Positions 27,171 to 35,576 are shown, numbered from the stretch's first letter. The stretch is DNA of 60,980 nucleotides from Pseudomonadota bacterium (GCA_018823175.1 JAHJIY010000004.1:65963-126942), one strand, 5' to 3'. Notes: generated by a model not told the origin, from the sequence alone. Numbers and translations are program-made.

Positions 27171-27219
27171 TCGTCACTATTCACTCGTCACTCGTCACTA
27201 TTCACTCAATACTATTAAC
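27171..27219 (+). repeat. Heptamer array (TCGTCAC/TATTCAC), seven units
   Basis: Units read TCGTCAC, TATTCAC, TCGTCAC, TCGTCAC, TATTCAC and two degenerate ones. The array starts 4 bases from the start codon of the four-helix-bundle gene and runs over the stop codon of ubiX (27215-27217). Confidence 0.9.
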
Positions 27220-27778
27220 TGCCCCAGCGAGGTTGATCCGGCACCTGGACCCCCAACAAACCGGCCAGTCGTCCGGCAAAGATCCGGGCCAAATCGTTAA
27301 AATCATCGATTTTGTGATAAAAGGCCGGCATCGGCGGACAGATGATCGCGCCGGCATCATTGGCTTTGAGCATATTCTTTAAATGAGTCCGGTTAAAAGG
27401 GGTCTCACGAACGGCCAGAATAAGCGGCCGCCGTTCTTTTAAGGTCACATCGGCAGCCCGATGAATAAGGTTGGCGGAGATCCCGTTGGCAATGGCGGCC
27501 AATGAACCCATGGAACAAGGTAAAACCACCATGGCGTCAAAAGCTGCCGAGCCGCTGGCCATCGGCGCCGTAAAATCATGAACGTCATGCCAGTGGTCAG
27601 TATATTCACTTAAATCAATGTCTGATCCTAATTCAAGTTCCATGACCTTACGGGCCGCATCGGAAACCAGACCATGGACCTCGACATTAAGTTCTTTCAT
27701 CAATTTCAAGAACTCCAAAGCGTAGAGAGTACCGGTTGCACCCGTAATGGCCAGAATAATCCGTTTTTTCTTTTGCAT
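27215..27778 (-). CDS. ubiX: UbiX-family flavin prenyltransferase
   Basis: UbiX makes prenylated FMN, the cofactor of UbiD-type decarboxylases; in the futalosine route such a decarboxylase (MqnL) acts on the prenylated naphthoate. The 187-residue protein has the FMN-binding start ILAITGATGTLYALEFL, LPCSMGSLAAIANGISANLIHRAADVT (its two halves are the family signature region) and the ending PPMPAFYHKIDDFND. The stop codon lies inside a degenerate heptamer repeat. A ubiD-like partner is not in the window. Confidence 0.9.
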   Translation of the reverse strand: MQKKKRIILAITGATGTLYALEFLKLMKELNVEVHGLVSDAARKVMELELGSDIDLSEYTDHWHDVHDFTAPMASGSAAFDAMVVLPCSMGSLAAIANGISANLIHRAADVTLKERRPLILAVRETPFNRTHLKNMLKANDAGAIICPPMPAFYHKIDDFNDLARIFAGRLAGLLGVQVPDQPRWGS

Positions 27779-27868
27779 ATTTATCTCAAAAATTTAAGCC
27801 TCGGCATACACTGAAAAATAAAATATATTTCTGTATTTCCTATGACTAACATAATTTCTAATCATCAC

Positions 27869-27910
27869 TCGTCACTCGTCACTATTTACTATTTACTATT
27901 TACTATTCAC
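27869..27910 (+). repeat. Heptamer array, six units, next to the ubiE stop
   Basis: TCGTCAC twice, TATTTAC three times and TATTCAC once, ending three bases before the stop codon of ubiE at 27914. The sequence on the left (27790-27868) is a degenerate version of the leader seen at 30820 and 32020. Confidence 0.88.
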
Positions 27911-27913
27911 TTT

Positions 27914-28621
27914 CTATTTGATCCCCACATAGATCGTTACAATACCAAAGGTAAGCGGACGGCAGAAAGTCTTTACAAATCCAGCCTTGTCCATCATCAA
28001 CAAGAGATCGGCCGGTTCGTAAAACTTGGCGATGGAACTTGCCAGATATTCATAGGCCTCTTTATCGCCTGAAACCATGCCGGCAACAACCGGCAGAATC
28101 CGGTTCAGATAAAAATTATAAAACGGCCTGACAATCGGATTTTTAGGTCGAGAGAATTCGAGAATCAGTAGTTTTCCGCTTTTTTTCAGAACCCGATGCA
28201 TTTCATTTAGTCCCTCCTGGGTCCGGGAAAGATTCCTCACCCCGAAGGCCACGGTAATGCCCCAAAACATTTCGTCTCGAGCCGGGATCCGCTCACCGTC
28301 ACCACAAACCGGGGCAATCCTGGAACGCCGTTCATCATGGGGCATGTGATTGAGCCCGGCCCGCAGCATATCTTCGCAAAAATCAATGGCCACCACCTGC
28401 CGGCCCGGGGCCTGCCTGGTCAATTCCCGGGATAAAGGCATAGTCCCGGCGCAAAGGTCCAGGACCGGACCCTCAGGAAATTCCTTCAACATTCTGGTGG
28501 TCAGCCAACGCCAATAACGATCAATCTGAAAACTCAAAACCGAGTTGAGCAGATCATACTTGGAACTGATCGAAGAAAACTTCTGGCGAACAAATTTCTT
28601 TTTATCGTCGGGACTCTGCAT
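27914..28621 (-). CDS. ubiE: Demethylmenaquinone methyltransferase (UbiE/MenG)
   Basis: The 235-residue SAM-dependent methyltransferase catalyses the last step to menaquinone. Family motifs are FSSISSKYDLLNSVLSF at the N-terminus, the SAM-binding VLDLCAGTMPLSRELT, GDGERIPARDEMFWGITVAF (two adjacent segments) and FGVRNLSRTQEGLNEMHRVLK. It lies between ubiX and mqnA in the same direction. Confidence 0.93.
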   Translation of the reverse strand: MQSPDDKKKFVRQKFSSISSKYDLLNSVLSFQIDRYWRWLTTRMLKEFPEGPVLDLCAGTMPLSRELTRQAPGRQVVAIDFCEDMLRAGLNHMPHDERRSRIAPVCGDGERIPARDEMFWGITVAFGVRNLSRTQEGLNEMHRVLKKSGKLLILEFSRPKNPIVRPFYNFYLNRILPVVAGMVSGDKEAYEYLASSIAKFYEPADLLLMMDKAGFVKTFCRPLTFGIVTIYVGIK

Positions 28622-28719
28622 TTTTTATATCTTTATGCTCTCTCTAATCAGGGTATTCGATGATAACCAATCACCAAGATAAACGTTTAAATAGAACTCT
28701 TTTTCATTCTACTCGGAAA

Positions 28720-29574
28720 TTAATTACAAATTTTTAAAGGTAAGGCCTGGGCTTCAGCCTCCCCTCTTTTAATCAAATAATCAAAAAACAACTTCAGACC
28801 GGCCTGCTTACGCTCACCAAGATCATATTCCACTTTTTTGAGATATTCATAACAACTTTGCGCTTTCATCGGAATTCGGGGGGCAACAAGAGTACTGATC
28901 GAGCGGAGGTCCTGGGCTCCCTCAGCCAGACAACGCAACAATTCCTGATGAATTTCCACCACACTGTCCGGGTCCTGACAGCAAAACTTTTCCCTGACCG
29001 CCCATACCGCAAAAACAAAGGGCAGACCTGTTTGCTCATACCATATTTCAGCCAGATCAAGCTGAAAGGGAAAACTATCTTGTTCGCCAAGTCGTAAAGC
29101 TTCATCACCGATGGCCAGCACCGCATCGGCCTCATCAAGTTTTGCCCAGGCCTCTCGCAAGGAAGCAGCCGCATAATCAGGATGGATGCCATGGAATTCT
29201 TCCATAATAATCTTGATCAAGCTGACCGAAGTCTGGGACTGCGAGGTCAACAAGACCCGTTTACCGGCAAGTTCCGCCACCGGAAAACGACTAAACAAAA
29301 TAACGCTGCCGACCGGGCCGGTTGCCGAAATCGAAAGATCACTCAATATTTTATAGCGCGCCGAATGCACCGCATATTCATGGGAGGAAATAAAACCAAG
29401 ATCAAGTTTTTCCTCATAAAGCAACCCATTAAGAACCGAAGGCGGAGCCTCGGTAACCAGCCAATCCGGACGATGAACCGTTCGCCGCCAGACTTCGTAA
29501 AGCGGCGCGGTATTGATGAAATTAACCATGCCGATCCGCGCTTTTACCTTATCCACACTCGCACCCGGTCCCAT
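28720..29574 (-). CDS. mqnA: Chorismate dehydratase MqnA
   Basis: MqnA removes water from chorismate to give 3-enolpyruvoylbenzoate, the first committed step of the futalosine pathway. The 284-residue product begins with the family sequence RIGMVNFINTAPLYEVW and has LDLGFISSHEYAV and DAVLAIGDEALRLG, as expected of this periplasmic-binding-protein-like fold. There is no signal peptide. The start is 3 bases from the stop of mqnX, so the two are coupled. Confidence 0.92.
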   Translation of the reverse strand: MGPGASVDKVKARIGMVNFINTAPLYEVWRRTVHRPDWLVTEAPPSVLNGLLYEEKLDLGFISSHEYAVHSARYKILSDLSISATGPVGSVILFSRFPVAELAGKRVLLTSQSQTSVSLIKIIMEEFHGIHPDYAAASLREAWAKLDEADAVLAIGDEALRLGEQDSFPFQLDLAEIWYEQTGLPFVFAVWAVREKFCCQDPDSVVEIHQELLRCLAEGAQDLRSISTLVAPRIPMKAQSCYEYLKKVEYDLGERKQAGLKLFFDYLIKRGEAEAQALPLKICN

Positions 29575-29577
29575 AGT

Positions 29578-30807
29578 CTATTCCACCCACTCGGTGATCA
29601 CCGCCTCACCAACCGTGGCCAGAAAGGGAAAAACATCCCCGGCCCCGGCAGGTGTTGCCTCGCCCCTTACCGCAAGAAAACTTGCCGAACACCCCGGGGA
29701 CAGACTACCCGTTTCCGAGGCCAGACCAAGCACTTCTGCCCCCCGACGGGAAGCCATCAGAAAAACCGTCGCCGGCGCAAGTTGCGGATGATCTTCAAGC
29801 AGGATCCGCATCTCCCGCCAGAGATTAAGCTCCGGGTTACTGGCCAGACTATCGGTGCCGATAACCGGCATAATCCCTTGCGCCAGCAACAATCCTACCG
29901 GCGCTTTGCCAACTCCCAGATATCGATTACTGCCCGGACACAAACACACCTTTGCGCCACGATCAGCAATCAGTTCAATCTGGGCTTGATCAACCTGGAC
30001 ACAATGGACACAGAGGGTCTTTTCATCCAGCGCCCCCAGCTCATCAAGATAAGCAACCGGGGACAGACCGGGCACCACAAAACTCTCGTCCCAGGCCTGA
30101 CGCTCCGCGAGAAACTCCCGGAGCGGCCCTTTGCCATTTGCCAAGAACTCACTCTCGGCCCTTGATTCAGCCAGATGGATCGGAAACAAACTGTTTAAAC
30201 GATTGGCCCGATCCTTTAACCTTTTAATCAACTGCGGACCTGAGGAATAAAGAGCGTGGGCTGTACAGGCTTGAGTGTCCGGCAGGGTGTCGAGCAGGGT
30301 GATCGCCTGGAGTTGTTTTTCCCCGGCCAGTCCCATGATTTCCAGAAAGAACAGAAGATTGACCTTAAAATTTTGCCCGATCTCGCTACTGTCCGGCAGA
30401 TTACCGATATCAGCCACCGCCCGGCAGCCACTACCATAAAGCCGGGCCAGGGCCTGCCAGGCGACAAAAGTATGCTCTTCGTCAATTCCCGCCTCCTGAC
30501 GCGCAGTCAGCAGTTGTCTGATCCAGTCAGTAATATCTCCCGGCGGTGTTTCCTGCCGACCTTGGGCAAACAAGTGGGAAAGTTCCAGGTGAGTATGGCA
30601 GTTGACCAGACCCGGCGTCAAGACGGCCCCTTCATGATCAACAACCTCGGCCCCACAAGCTTTCAAATCAACAAACCTGCCCACCGCCTCAATCCGGCCA
30701 TCATTAGTCAGCACTGCCCCATCTTCAATCACCGACGGGGCTGCCGGATCAGAGAGCATCGGCACCACAAACGGCGCCCGATGCAGATAATTTGCCGAAT
30801 CAATCAT
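29578..30807 (-). CDS. mqnX: Aminodeoxyfutalosine deaminase-like amidohydrolase (MqnX)
   Basis: This 409-residue metal-dependent amidohydrolase has the metal ligands NCHTHLELSHL, HLAESRAESE, HCVQVDQ and GTDSLASNPELN. The family includes S-adenosylhomocysteine/guanine-type deaminases. Position between mqnC and mqnA indicates the deaminase that converts aminofutalosine to futalosine. This branch then needs the hydrolase MqnB, which is not in the window. Assignment to MqnX rests on context as well as motifs. Confidence 0.82.
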   Translation of the reverse strand: MIDSANYLHRAPFVVPMLSDPAAPSVIEDGAVLTNDGRIEAVGRFVDLKACGAEVVDHEGAVLTPGLVNCHTHLELSHLFAQGRQETPPGDITDWIRQLLTARQEAGIDEEHTFVAWQALARLYGSGCRAVADIGNLPDSSEIGQNFKVNLLFFLEIMGLAGEKQLQAITLLDTLPDTQACTAHALYSSGPQLIKRLKDRANRLNSLFPIHLAESRAESEFLANGKGPLREFLAERQAWDESFVVPGLSPVAYLDELGALDEKTLCVHCVQVDQAQIELIADRGAKVCLCPGSNRYLGVGKAPVGLLLAQGIMPVIGTDSLASNPELNLWREMRILLEDHPQLAPATVFLMASRRGAEVLGLASETGSLSPGCSASFLAVRGEATPAGAGDVFPFLATVGEAVITEWVE

Positions 30808-30819
30808 ATCTATCTCACA

Positions 30820-30948
30820 ATTTCAGCCACTGAATCCACAGAACAAAGATAAAAATTATTCATCCATTTTTCCGTGTTTATCAGTGGATTCCGTGGCTAT
30901 TTTCCAATCAGACGTCCAACTCATCACTTGTCACTCGTCACTCGTCAC
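30820..30948 (+). repeat. Composite repeat: leader plus three heptamers
   Basis: A leader of about 105 bases (with CCACTGAATCCACAGAA and GGATTCCGTGGC) ends in TTGTCAC, TCGTCAC, TCGTCAC at 30928-30948. The leader aligns, with many changes, to 32020-32124, including TTCATCCATTTTTCC against TTCGTCCATTTTCC. Its heptamers overlap the last codons and stop of mqnC. Confidence 0.75.
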
Positions 30949-32007
30949 TAAACTATAATCCATCGTCCGCTTTCTCGGCTCGTAGCCCGCTCCTTCGACC
31001 AGGGCCCTGATCTCTTGCTCGGTCAACCTGAACCCCACGCCGGCCGCCGCCACTACATTTTCCTCAATCATGGTGCTGCCGAAATCATTGGCCCCGAAAA
31101 AGAGCGAGATCTGGGCAATTTTTGGGCCTTGAGTAACCCACGAGGCCTGGACATTCATCACGTTATCCAAAAAAATCCGGGACAAAGCAAGCACCTTCAA
31201 ATAGTCAAAACCGGTCGCCGTCGGCAGGTGGGACAACACCGTATTATCCGGTTGAAAGGGCCAGGGAATAAAGGCGGTAAAGCCACCGGTCCGGTCTTGT
31301 AAATCACGGATTCTGGCCAGATGCTCAACCCTTTCCGCCATGGTTTCAATATGCCCGAACATCATGGTCGCCGAGGTCCTCATTCCGAGATTATGGGCCT
31401 GTTCCATGACACCGATCCACTCATCAGCCGAACATTTACGAGGGGCCGTCTCCTGACGAACCCGGTCAGAAAGGATCTCGGCGCCTCCTCCGGGGATTGA
31501 ATCAAGCCCAGCCTTCTGGAGCCGGACAATGACCTCCTGCACCGAAAGACCTGAAATTTTTGAAAAGTGGCAAATCTCCGGCGGTGAAAAACCATGGATA
31601 TGAATATCATAACCTTTGATAAACCGAAGCATCTCCTCGTAAAACTCAAACGGCTTGTCCGGATGCAATCCACCCTGCAGCAGGATCTGGGTGCCGCCCA
31701 GCTCCTTGGTTTCCTCGATCTTTTTGCCAAGTTCCTCAAAAGAAAGGACATAACCGGCCTTATCTTCCGGCGCCTTGAAAAAAGCGCAAAACTTACAGGC
31801 CGAGACACAGATATCGGTGTAATTGATGTTGCGGTCTACAACATAGGTGATAAATGATTCCGGGTGCAGTCTCTTTTTAACCGCATTGGCCAGAAAGCCA
31901 AGCTGATAGAAGTCTGCCTCTGCCGCCAGCTGCAGACCCTCGGCAATCGATATCCGCTGACCCGCCAACACCTTTTTGCTGATGCTATTTATATCCACAC
32001 TATTCAC
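30931..32007 (-). CDS. mqnC: Cyclic dehypoxanthinyl futalosine synthase MqnC (radical SAM)
   Basis: MqnC cyclises dehypoxanthinyl futalosine using S-adenosylmethionine. The 358-residue protein has the radical-SAM cluster motif CVSACKFC (Cys-X3-Cys-X2-Cys), preceded by NINYTDI and followed by QILLQGGLHP and GLDSIPGGGAEI. The match is to MqnC and not MqnE through the RNINYTDIC and QGGLHP blocks. The last residues, VTSDE, and the stop are encoded by a heptamer repeat. Confidence 0.9.
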   Translation of the reverse strand: MNSVDINSISKKVLAGQRISIAEGLQLAAEADFYQLGFLANAVKKRLHPESFITYVVDRNINYTDICVSACKFCAFFKAPEDKAGYVLSFEELGKKIEETKELGGTQILLQGGLHPDKPFEFYEEMLRFIKGYDIHIHGFSPPEICHFSKISGLSVQEVIVRLQKAGLDSIPGGGAEILSDRVRQETAPRKCSADEWIGVMEQAHNLGMRTSATMMFGHIETMAERVEHLARIRDLQDRTGGFTAFIPWPFQPDNTVLSHLPTATGFDYLKVLALSRIFLDNVMNVQASWVTQGPKIAQISLFFGANDFGSTMIEENVVAAAGVGFRLTEQEIRALVEGAGYEPRKRTMDYSLVTSDE

Positions 32008-32019
32008 TCATTTCTATAA

Positions 32020-32194
32020 TTTAAGCCACCGAACCCGCAAAATAAACCAAACAATAATTCGTCCATTTTCCCCAAGTTAATCCGTCAATCCCGTGGTCAT
32101 TTAAGCAAGCGACCAACTTAACACTTGTCACTATTCACTCGTCACTATTCACTCGTCACTATTCACTATTCACTATTCACTATTCACTATTTAC
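32020..32194 (+). repeat. Composite repeat: leader plus ten heptamers
   Basis: A leader (32020-32124, with CCACCGAACCCGC and CAATCCCGTGG) is followed by ten perfect-phase heptamers at 32125-32194: TTGTCAC, TATTCAC, TCGTCAC, TATTCAC, TCGTCAC, four TATTCAC and TATTTAC. The last unit ends one base before the mqnE stop codon. Confidence 0.9.
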
Positions 32195-33289
32195 TCAATA
32201 TTCCCTGATCACGTTATATAGCGTATCGCGCTCAATTGGTTTACGTCCCGCCGCCCTGATTAACCTGATCAGCTCGGTATCGCTCATCGCCTGCTCTGAT
32301 TCACCGCCGGCCATTTTCGTAATCAGCTCTTCCTTCACGGTCCCGTCCATATCATCGGCGCCAAAGGATAAAGCGACCTGGGCAAGCTTTGGACCGATCA
32401 TCACCCAGTAGGCCTTGATATGAGGGAAGTTATCAAGAAAGAGGCGGGAGACCGCGACATGTTTCAAATCTTCGATCCCGGAAGTTCGAGAGAGATCAGA
32501 CAATTGCGTATTTTTCGGATGAAAGGCCAGCGGGATAAAGGTCAGAAAACCACCGGTCTCGTCCTGGGCCTGCCGAAGCAGCTCAAGATGCTCCACCCGT
32601 TCCTCGATTGTCTCAATATGGCCGTAAAGCATGGTCGCGTTACTGCGTAATCCCTGGCGATGGGCGGTCTTAGCCACTTCAAGCCACCCTTCCCCGGACA
32701 ATTTCTTTTCACAGGTCAACGCCCTGATCCGGGGACTGAACACCTCGGCCCCACCGCCGGGAATTGAACCAAGACCTGCCGCCATCAGTTCCGGCAGGGT
32801 ATCCGCCACGCTCTTGCCGGCAAGTTCTGCCAGATGGAAAATCTCCACACAGGTAAAGGCCTGGATGTGAACCTCAGGCCGCACCTCTTTAATCCCCTGC
32901 AGCATTTCAAGATAATAGGAATATGGCAGGTCAGGATGAATGCCGCCGACCAGATGAATCTCGGTGATCGGTTCGGCAAGCCTTGCCCTGACTTTGTCCT
33001 TGACCTCAGCCACCGACATTTCATAGGCCAGGGCCGAATCCTTGTCCTTGCCAAAGGCGCAAAACTTACACAAATTGGTGCAGATATTTGAGTAGTTTAT
33101 ATGCTGGTTGTAGATAAAGTAGGCATTGTCACCATTGAGTCTTTGCCGTACCATATTGGCCAGATATCCCAGGGCCAAAAGATCAGGGGATTTGTAGAGG
33201 CGGACACCATCATCCACATTCAGGCGCTCACCTTTTTTCACCTTGTCAAGAATGTCACCCAGGCCGGCCTGGACCACCATCTCATCCAT
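32195..33289 (-). CDS. mqnE: Aminofutalosine synthase MqnE (radical SAM)
   Basis: MqnE joins 3-enolpyruvoylbenzoate with SAM to give aminofutalosine. The radical-SAM motif is CTNLCKFC, preceded by NQHINYSNI and followed by ITEIHLVGGIHPDLPY and GLGSIPGGGAEVF. The ATG at 33289 has AGAGG six bases upstream and gives the normal N-terminus; the frame is open 22 codons further, but that sequence is not family-like. It is the first menaquinone gene after tetR on this strand. Confidence 0.92.
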   Translation of the reverse strand: MDEMVVQAGLGDILDKVKKGERLNVDDGVRLYKSPDLLALGYLANMVRQRLNGDNAYFIYNQHINYSNICTNLCKFCAFGKDKDSALAYEMSVAEVKDKVRARLAEPITEIHLVGGIHPDLPYSYYLEMLQGIKEVRPEVHIQAFTCVEIFHLAELAGKSVADTLPELMAAGLGSIPGGGAEVFSPRIRALTCEKKLSGEGWLEVAKTAHRQGLRSNATMLYGHIETIEERVEHLELLRQAQDETGGFLTFIPLAFHPKNTQLSDLSRTSGIEDLKHVAVSRLFLDNFPHIKAYWVMIGPKLAQVALSFGADDMDGTVKEELITKMAGGESEQAMSDTELIRLIRAAGRKPIERDTLYNVIREY

Positions 33290-33447
33290 ATTGTTCCTCT
33301 TAAAAAATATACCTATGAAATTTTCCATCTTCGCACGAGACGGATTTAGTCTCATTGCGTCACCCTGCTCTTCACCTTAGTGAAGTCAGCCGGATGATCT
33401 GCTTGAATGACGATTACTTACCCGTTAAGCCTGGTAATGGTGAGATA

Positions 33448-34134
33448 CTATATGCTGGAGCAGGAAAACGGCGGCAATCCCCGGCCGATCCCATCACGCA
33501 ACAGATCAATAACCGTGTCAATCTCTCCGGCCAGCTCCTTCTTGCTTTTGCCGACTGGTTCCGTTTCATCGTTAAGACCTGCCTTGGCGTAGGCCTGCAA
33601 AAACCGCTCGATCACCGCATCAACCATGAAAATAATCAGATTGACCGGGACATCACGGCGCACCAGACCGGATTTTTGCGCCGCAACGCATAACGGCGCA
33701 AAATACTCCACCGAAAAAAGCCGGACCTGCGATAACAGAAGATCACGCCTCGGTATATCTTGTTCAAATATCACCTTCTGATAAATCTGGAAATAATCGG
33801 GCCAGGTATCAATAAATCTGGTCCCGGCCCGGACAACCTGTCGGGCCTGACCAAAGAAATCGAGCTCGCCTGATTCGGCAACCACATCCTTGACCGTCTG
33901 TCTGACCAACCGGGTAAAGCACTCAAATACATAAAGAAACAGGGCCTCTTTGTGGGCAAAATACTGGTAGAGAGAACCCTTGGCGATCCCCAGATCCTTG
34001 ACCATCGAGTTAAGACTGGCCTTCTGATAACCGTTTGCGGCAAATTCGCAGACCGCAACCGCGACGATCCGGGCGCGCTTATCCTCCGGCAGATTCAGAA
34101 AAGTATTTTTTGCTGTCAGTTCAATGATACCCAT
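33448..34134 (-). CDS. TetR-family transcriptional regulator
   Basis: The 228-residue protein has the TetR helix-turn-helix at about residues 22-62 (IVAVAVCEFAANGYQKASLN, MVKDLGIAKGSLYQYFAHKE) and a variable helical ligand domain. It is downstream of oleD on the same strand. A 14-base palindrome lies four bases ahead of its start codon, pointing to autoregulation. TetR proteins next to fatty-acid genes commonly sense acyl-CoA; by position this one may control the ole/fab cluster, which is inference. Confidence 0.9.
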   Translation of the reverse strand: MGIIELTAKNTFLNLPEDKRARIVAVAVCEFAANGYQKASLNSMVKDLGIAKGSLYQYFAHKEALFLYVFECFTRLVRQTVKDVVAESGELDFFGQARQVVRAGTRFIDTWPDYFQIYQKVIFEQDIPRRDLLLSQVRLFSVEYFAPLCVAAQKSGLVRRDVPVNLIIFMVDAVIERFLQAYAKAGLNDETEPVGKSKKELAGEIDTVIDLLRDGIGRGLPPFSCSSI

Positions 34135-34138
34135 AATA

Positions 34139-34152
34139 TGACCAGGTGGTCA
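34139..34152. promoter_or_regulatory. Candidate TetR operator
   Basis: TGACCA-GG-TGGTCA is a perfect inverted repeat of two six-base arms located between oleD and tetR, four bases before the tetR start codon. I found no second exact copy near the other promoters of the cluster. Confidence 0.65.
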
Positions 34153-34308
34153 CAATAAACAGATCGCAAAGTTAATGCAATATTTTTTGGCGCTTATTTA
34201 ACTTGGAAAACAGCAAAGAAGGAAAATTGAGGTAAGATCAGGAGAACAACTAACTTGCACCCTTCGGGTATAAGTTTCGTACGAGCAGACGAGCTGCTCA
34301 ACTCAGCT

Positions 34309-35304
34309 TTATTTTTTCTGCTTGAACCATTCGACCATGCGGTTCATCCCTTCAAGGGTGGATACTTCCGGAATATAGTTAAAATCTTTCAAGGCATTAT
34401 CCATGGAAAACCAGTGTGATTTGGCTAGTTGTTCGGCCAGAAATCTGGTCATCAGCGGTTCATCCTGACGCCCCAGAAGCTTATGGGTCATTTCCATGGT
34501 CCAGCCCGCCAGATAGGCCTGACGGAAACTGATTGATTTTTCAACGGACGGCACATCTATCCGCCGGAAAAATTTATTGATCCAGTTCCAGAGATTGACC
34601 GGTTCTCCCTGGGAGATAAAATATGGCTTCCCGGCGGCCGTACCACTGCTTTTCAAATTTCTGGCGGCCAGGACATGGGCCTGGGCCACATTATCCACAT
34701 AGGAGATATCAACCAGATTTCGCCCGTCGCCGACTTTTTTCAACAACCCTTTGCGGCCCCGATCAATCAGCCGAGGAATCAGATTGGGATCTCCCGGCCC
34801 CCAGACCAGATGAGGACGCAAAGCCACGGTCCTTAAATTATCGCCATTAGCAGCAAGGATTATTTTTTCGGCAATGACCTTGGTATGGGCATAATGACAT
34901 AAAAAACTGGTTGCATAACGGGTAAGTTCGTTCACTCCGCAGAGATCAACATTTGAAAAGACAACACTTGGAGTGCTGGTATAGACCAGAGTATCAATGG
35001 AATTTTCAAGACAGGCGGCGATAACATTTTCGGTACCGGTTACGTTAATCGAGTAATAATCGGACCATCTTCCCCAGATCCCGGCCTTTGCTGCGACATG
35101 AAATACCGTATCATAACCATGAAAGGCATTAGTAAGAAATTCCAGGTCACGGATATCGCCCTGAAAGGAGATAACGCCCAACTCATCAAGCACCGGATAG
35201 TGGTTACGGCCAACTACCGCCACTTCCACCCCCTGCGCGACAAGCCGACGGACCAGGGACAGACCGACAAAACCACCACCGCCAGTAACAATAGCCTTAC
35301 GCAT
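34309..35304 (-). CDS. oleD: OleD-like NAD(P)-dependent 2-alkyl-3-oxoalkanoate reductase
   Basis: OleD reduces the beta-keto acid made by OleA to a beta-hydroxy acid. The 331-residue short-chain (extended SDR) protein has the glycine motif TGGGGFVG (7-14), the catalytic pair Tyr138 and Lys142 in YAHTKVIAEK, and the characteristic OleD stretches TSTPSVVF and LRPHLVWGPGDPNLIPRL. It is the fourth ole gene in transcription order, separated from oleC by 269 bases that contain a repeat element. A sterol or 3-beta-HSD-like SDR is the alternative, but the neighbours favour OleD. Confidence 0.9.
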   Translation of the reverse strand: MRKAIVTGGGGFVGLSLVRRLVAQGVEVAVVGRNHYPVLDELGVISFQGDIRDLEFLTNAFHGYDTVFHVAAKAGIWGRWSDYYSINVTGTENVIAACLENSIDTLVYTSTPSVVFSNVDLCGVNELTRYATSFLCHYAHTKVIAEKIILAANGDNLRTVALRPHLVWGPGDPNLIPRLIDRGRKGLLKKVGDGRNLVDISYVDNVAQAHVLAARNLKSSGTAAGKPYFISQGEPVNLWNWINKFFRRIDVPSVEKSISFRQAYLAGWTMEMTHKLLGRQDEPLMTRFLAEQLAKSHWFSMDNALKDFNYIPEVSTLEGMNRMVEWFKQKK

Positions 35305-35446
35305 GGGGCCACCTCTGGTTTGGTAAAAAGCATCCCTACTTGAAAAGTATCTGAGTCATTCCCGAACCAACTTCTCAAGGAAATGAAGGCTCAAAACAAA
35401 ATTACCAGCGGCACCTGCAATAAATATCCAGCCGAATTAAAGATTC

Positions 35447-35576
35447 AACGCGGGAGGCAAGGGAGGCTGTGACACTCCGAGCCACGGAGAATCTTCGTAT
35501 AGAAGGATGTTTCATCACATTCGCTCACTAACCCCGCAGCAAATACTCTTGGGGTTCGTTTCGCTTTGCATGTTCA
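35447..35576 (-). repeat. Dispersed repeat copy between oleD and oleC
   Basis: Read on the minus strand it starts TGAACATGCAAAGCG and matches the element inside ttpC (21278-21484) along most of its length, lacking two internal segments of that copy. Its first three bases form the TGA stop codon of oleC. Confidence 0.82.

Noticed and set aside
26766..32194. Possible CRISPR array because of repeated short units
   Set aside because: Units are seven bases, directly adjoining without spacers, and no cas gene is present.
33355..33693. Plus-strand frame opposite the TetR gene
   Set aside because: It overlaps the well supported TetR gene on the other strand and has no recognisable domain.
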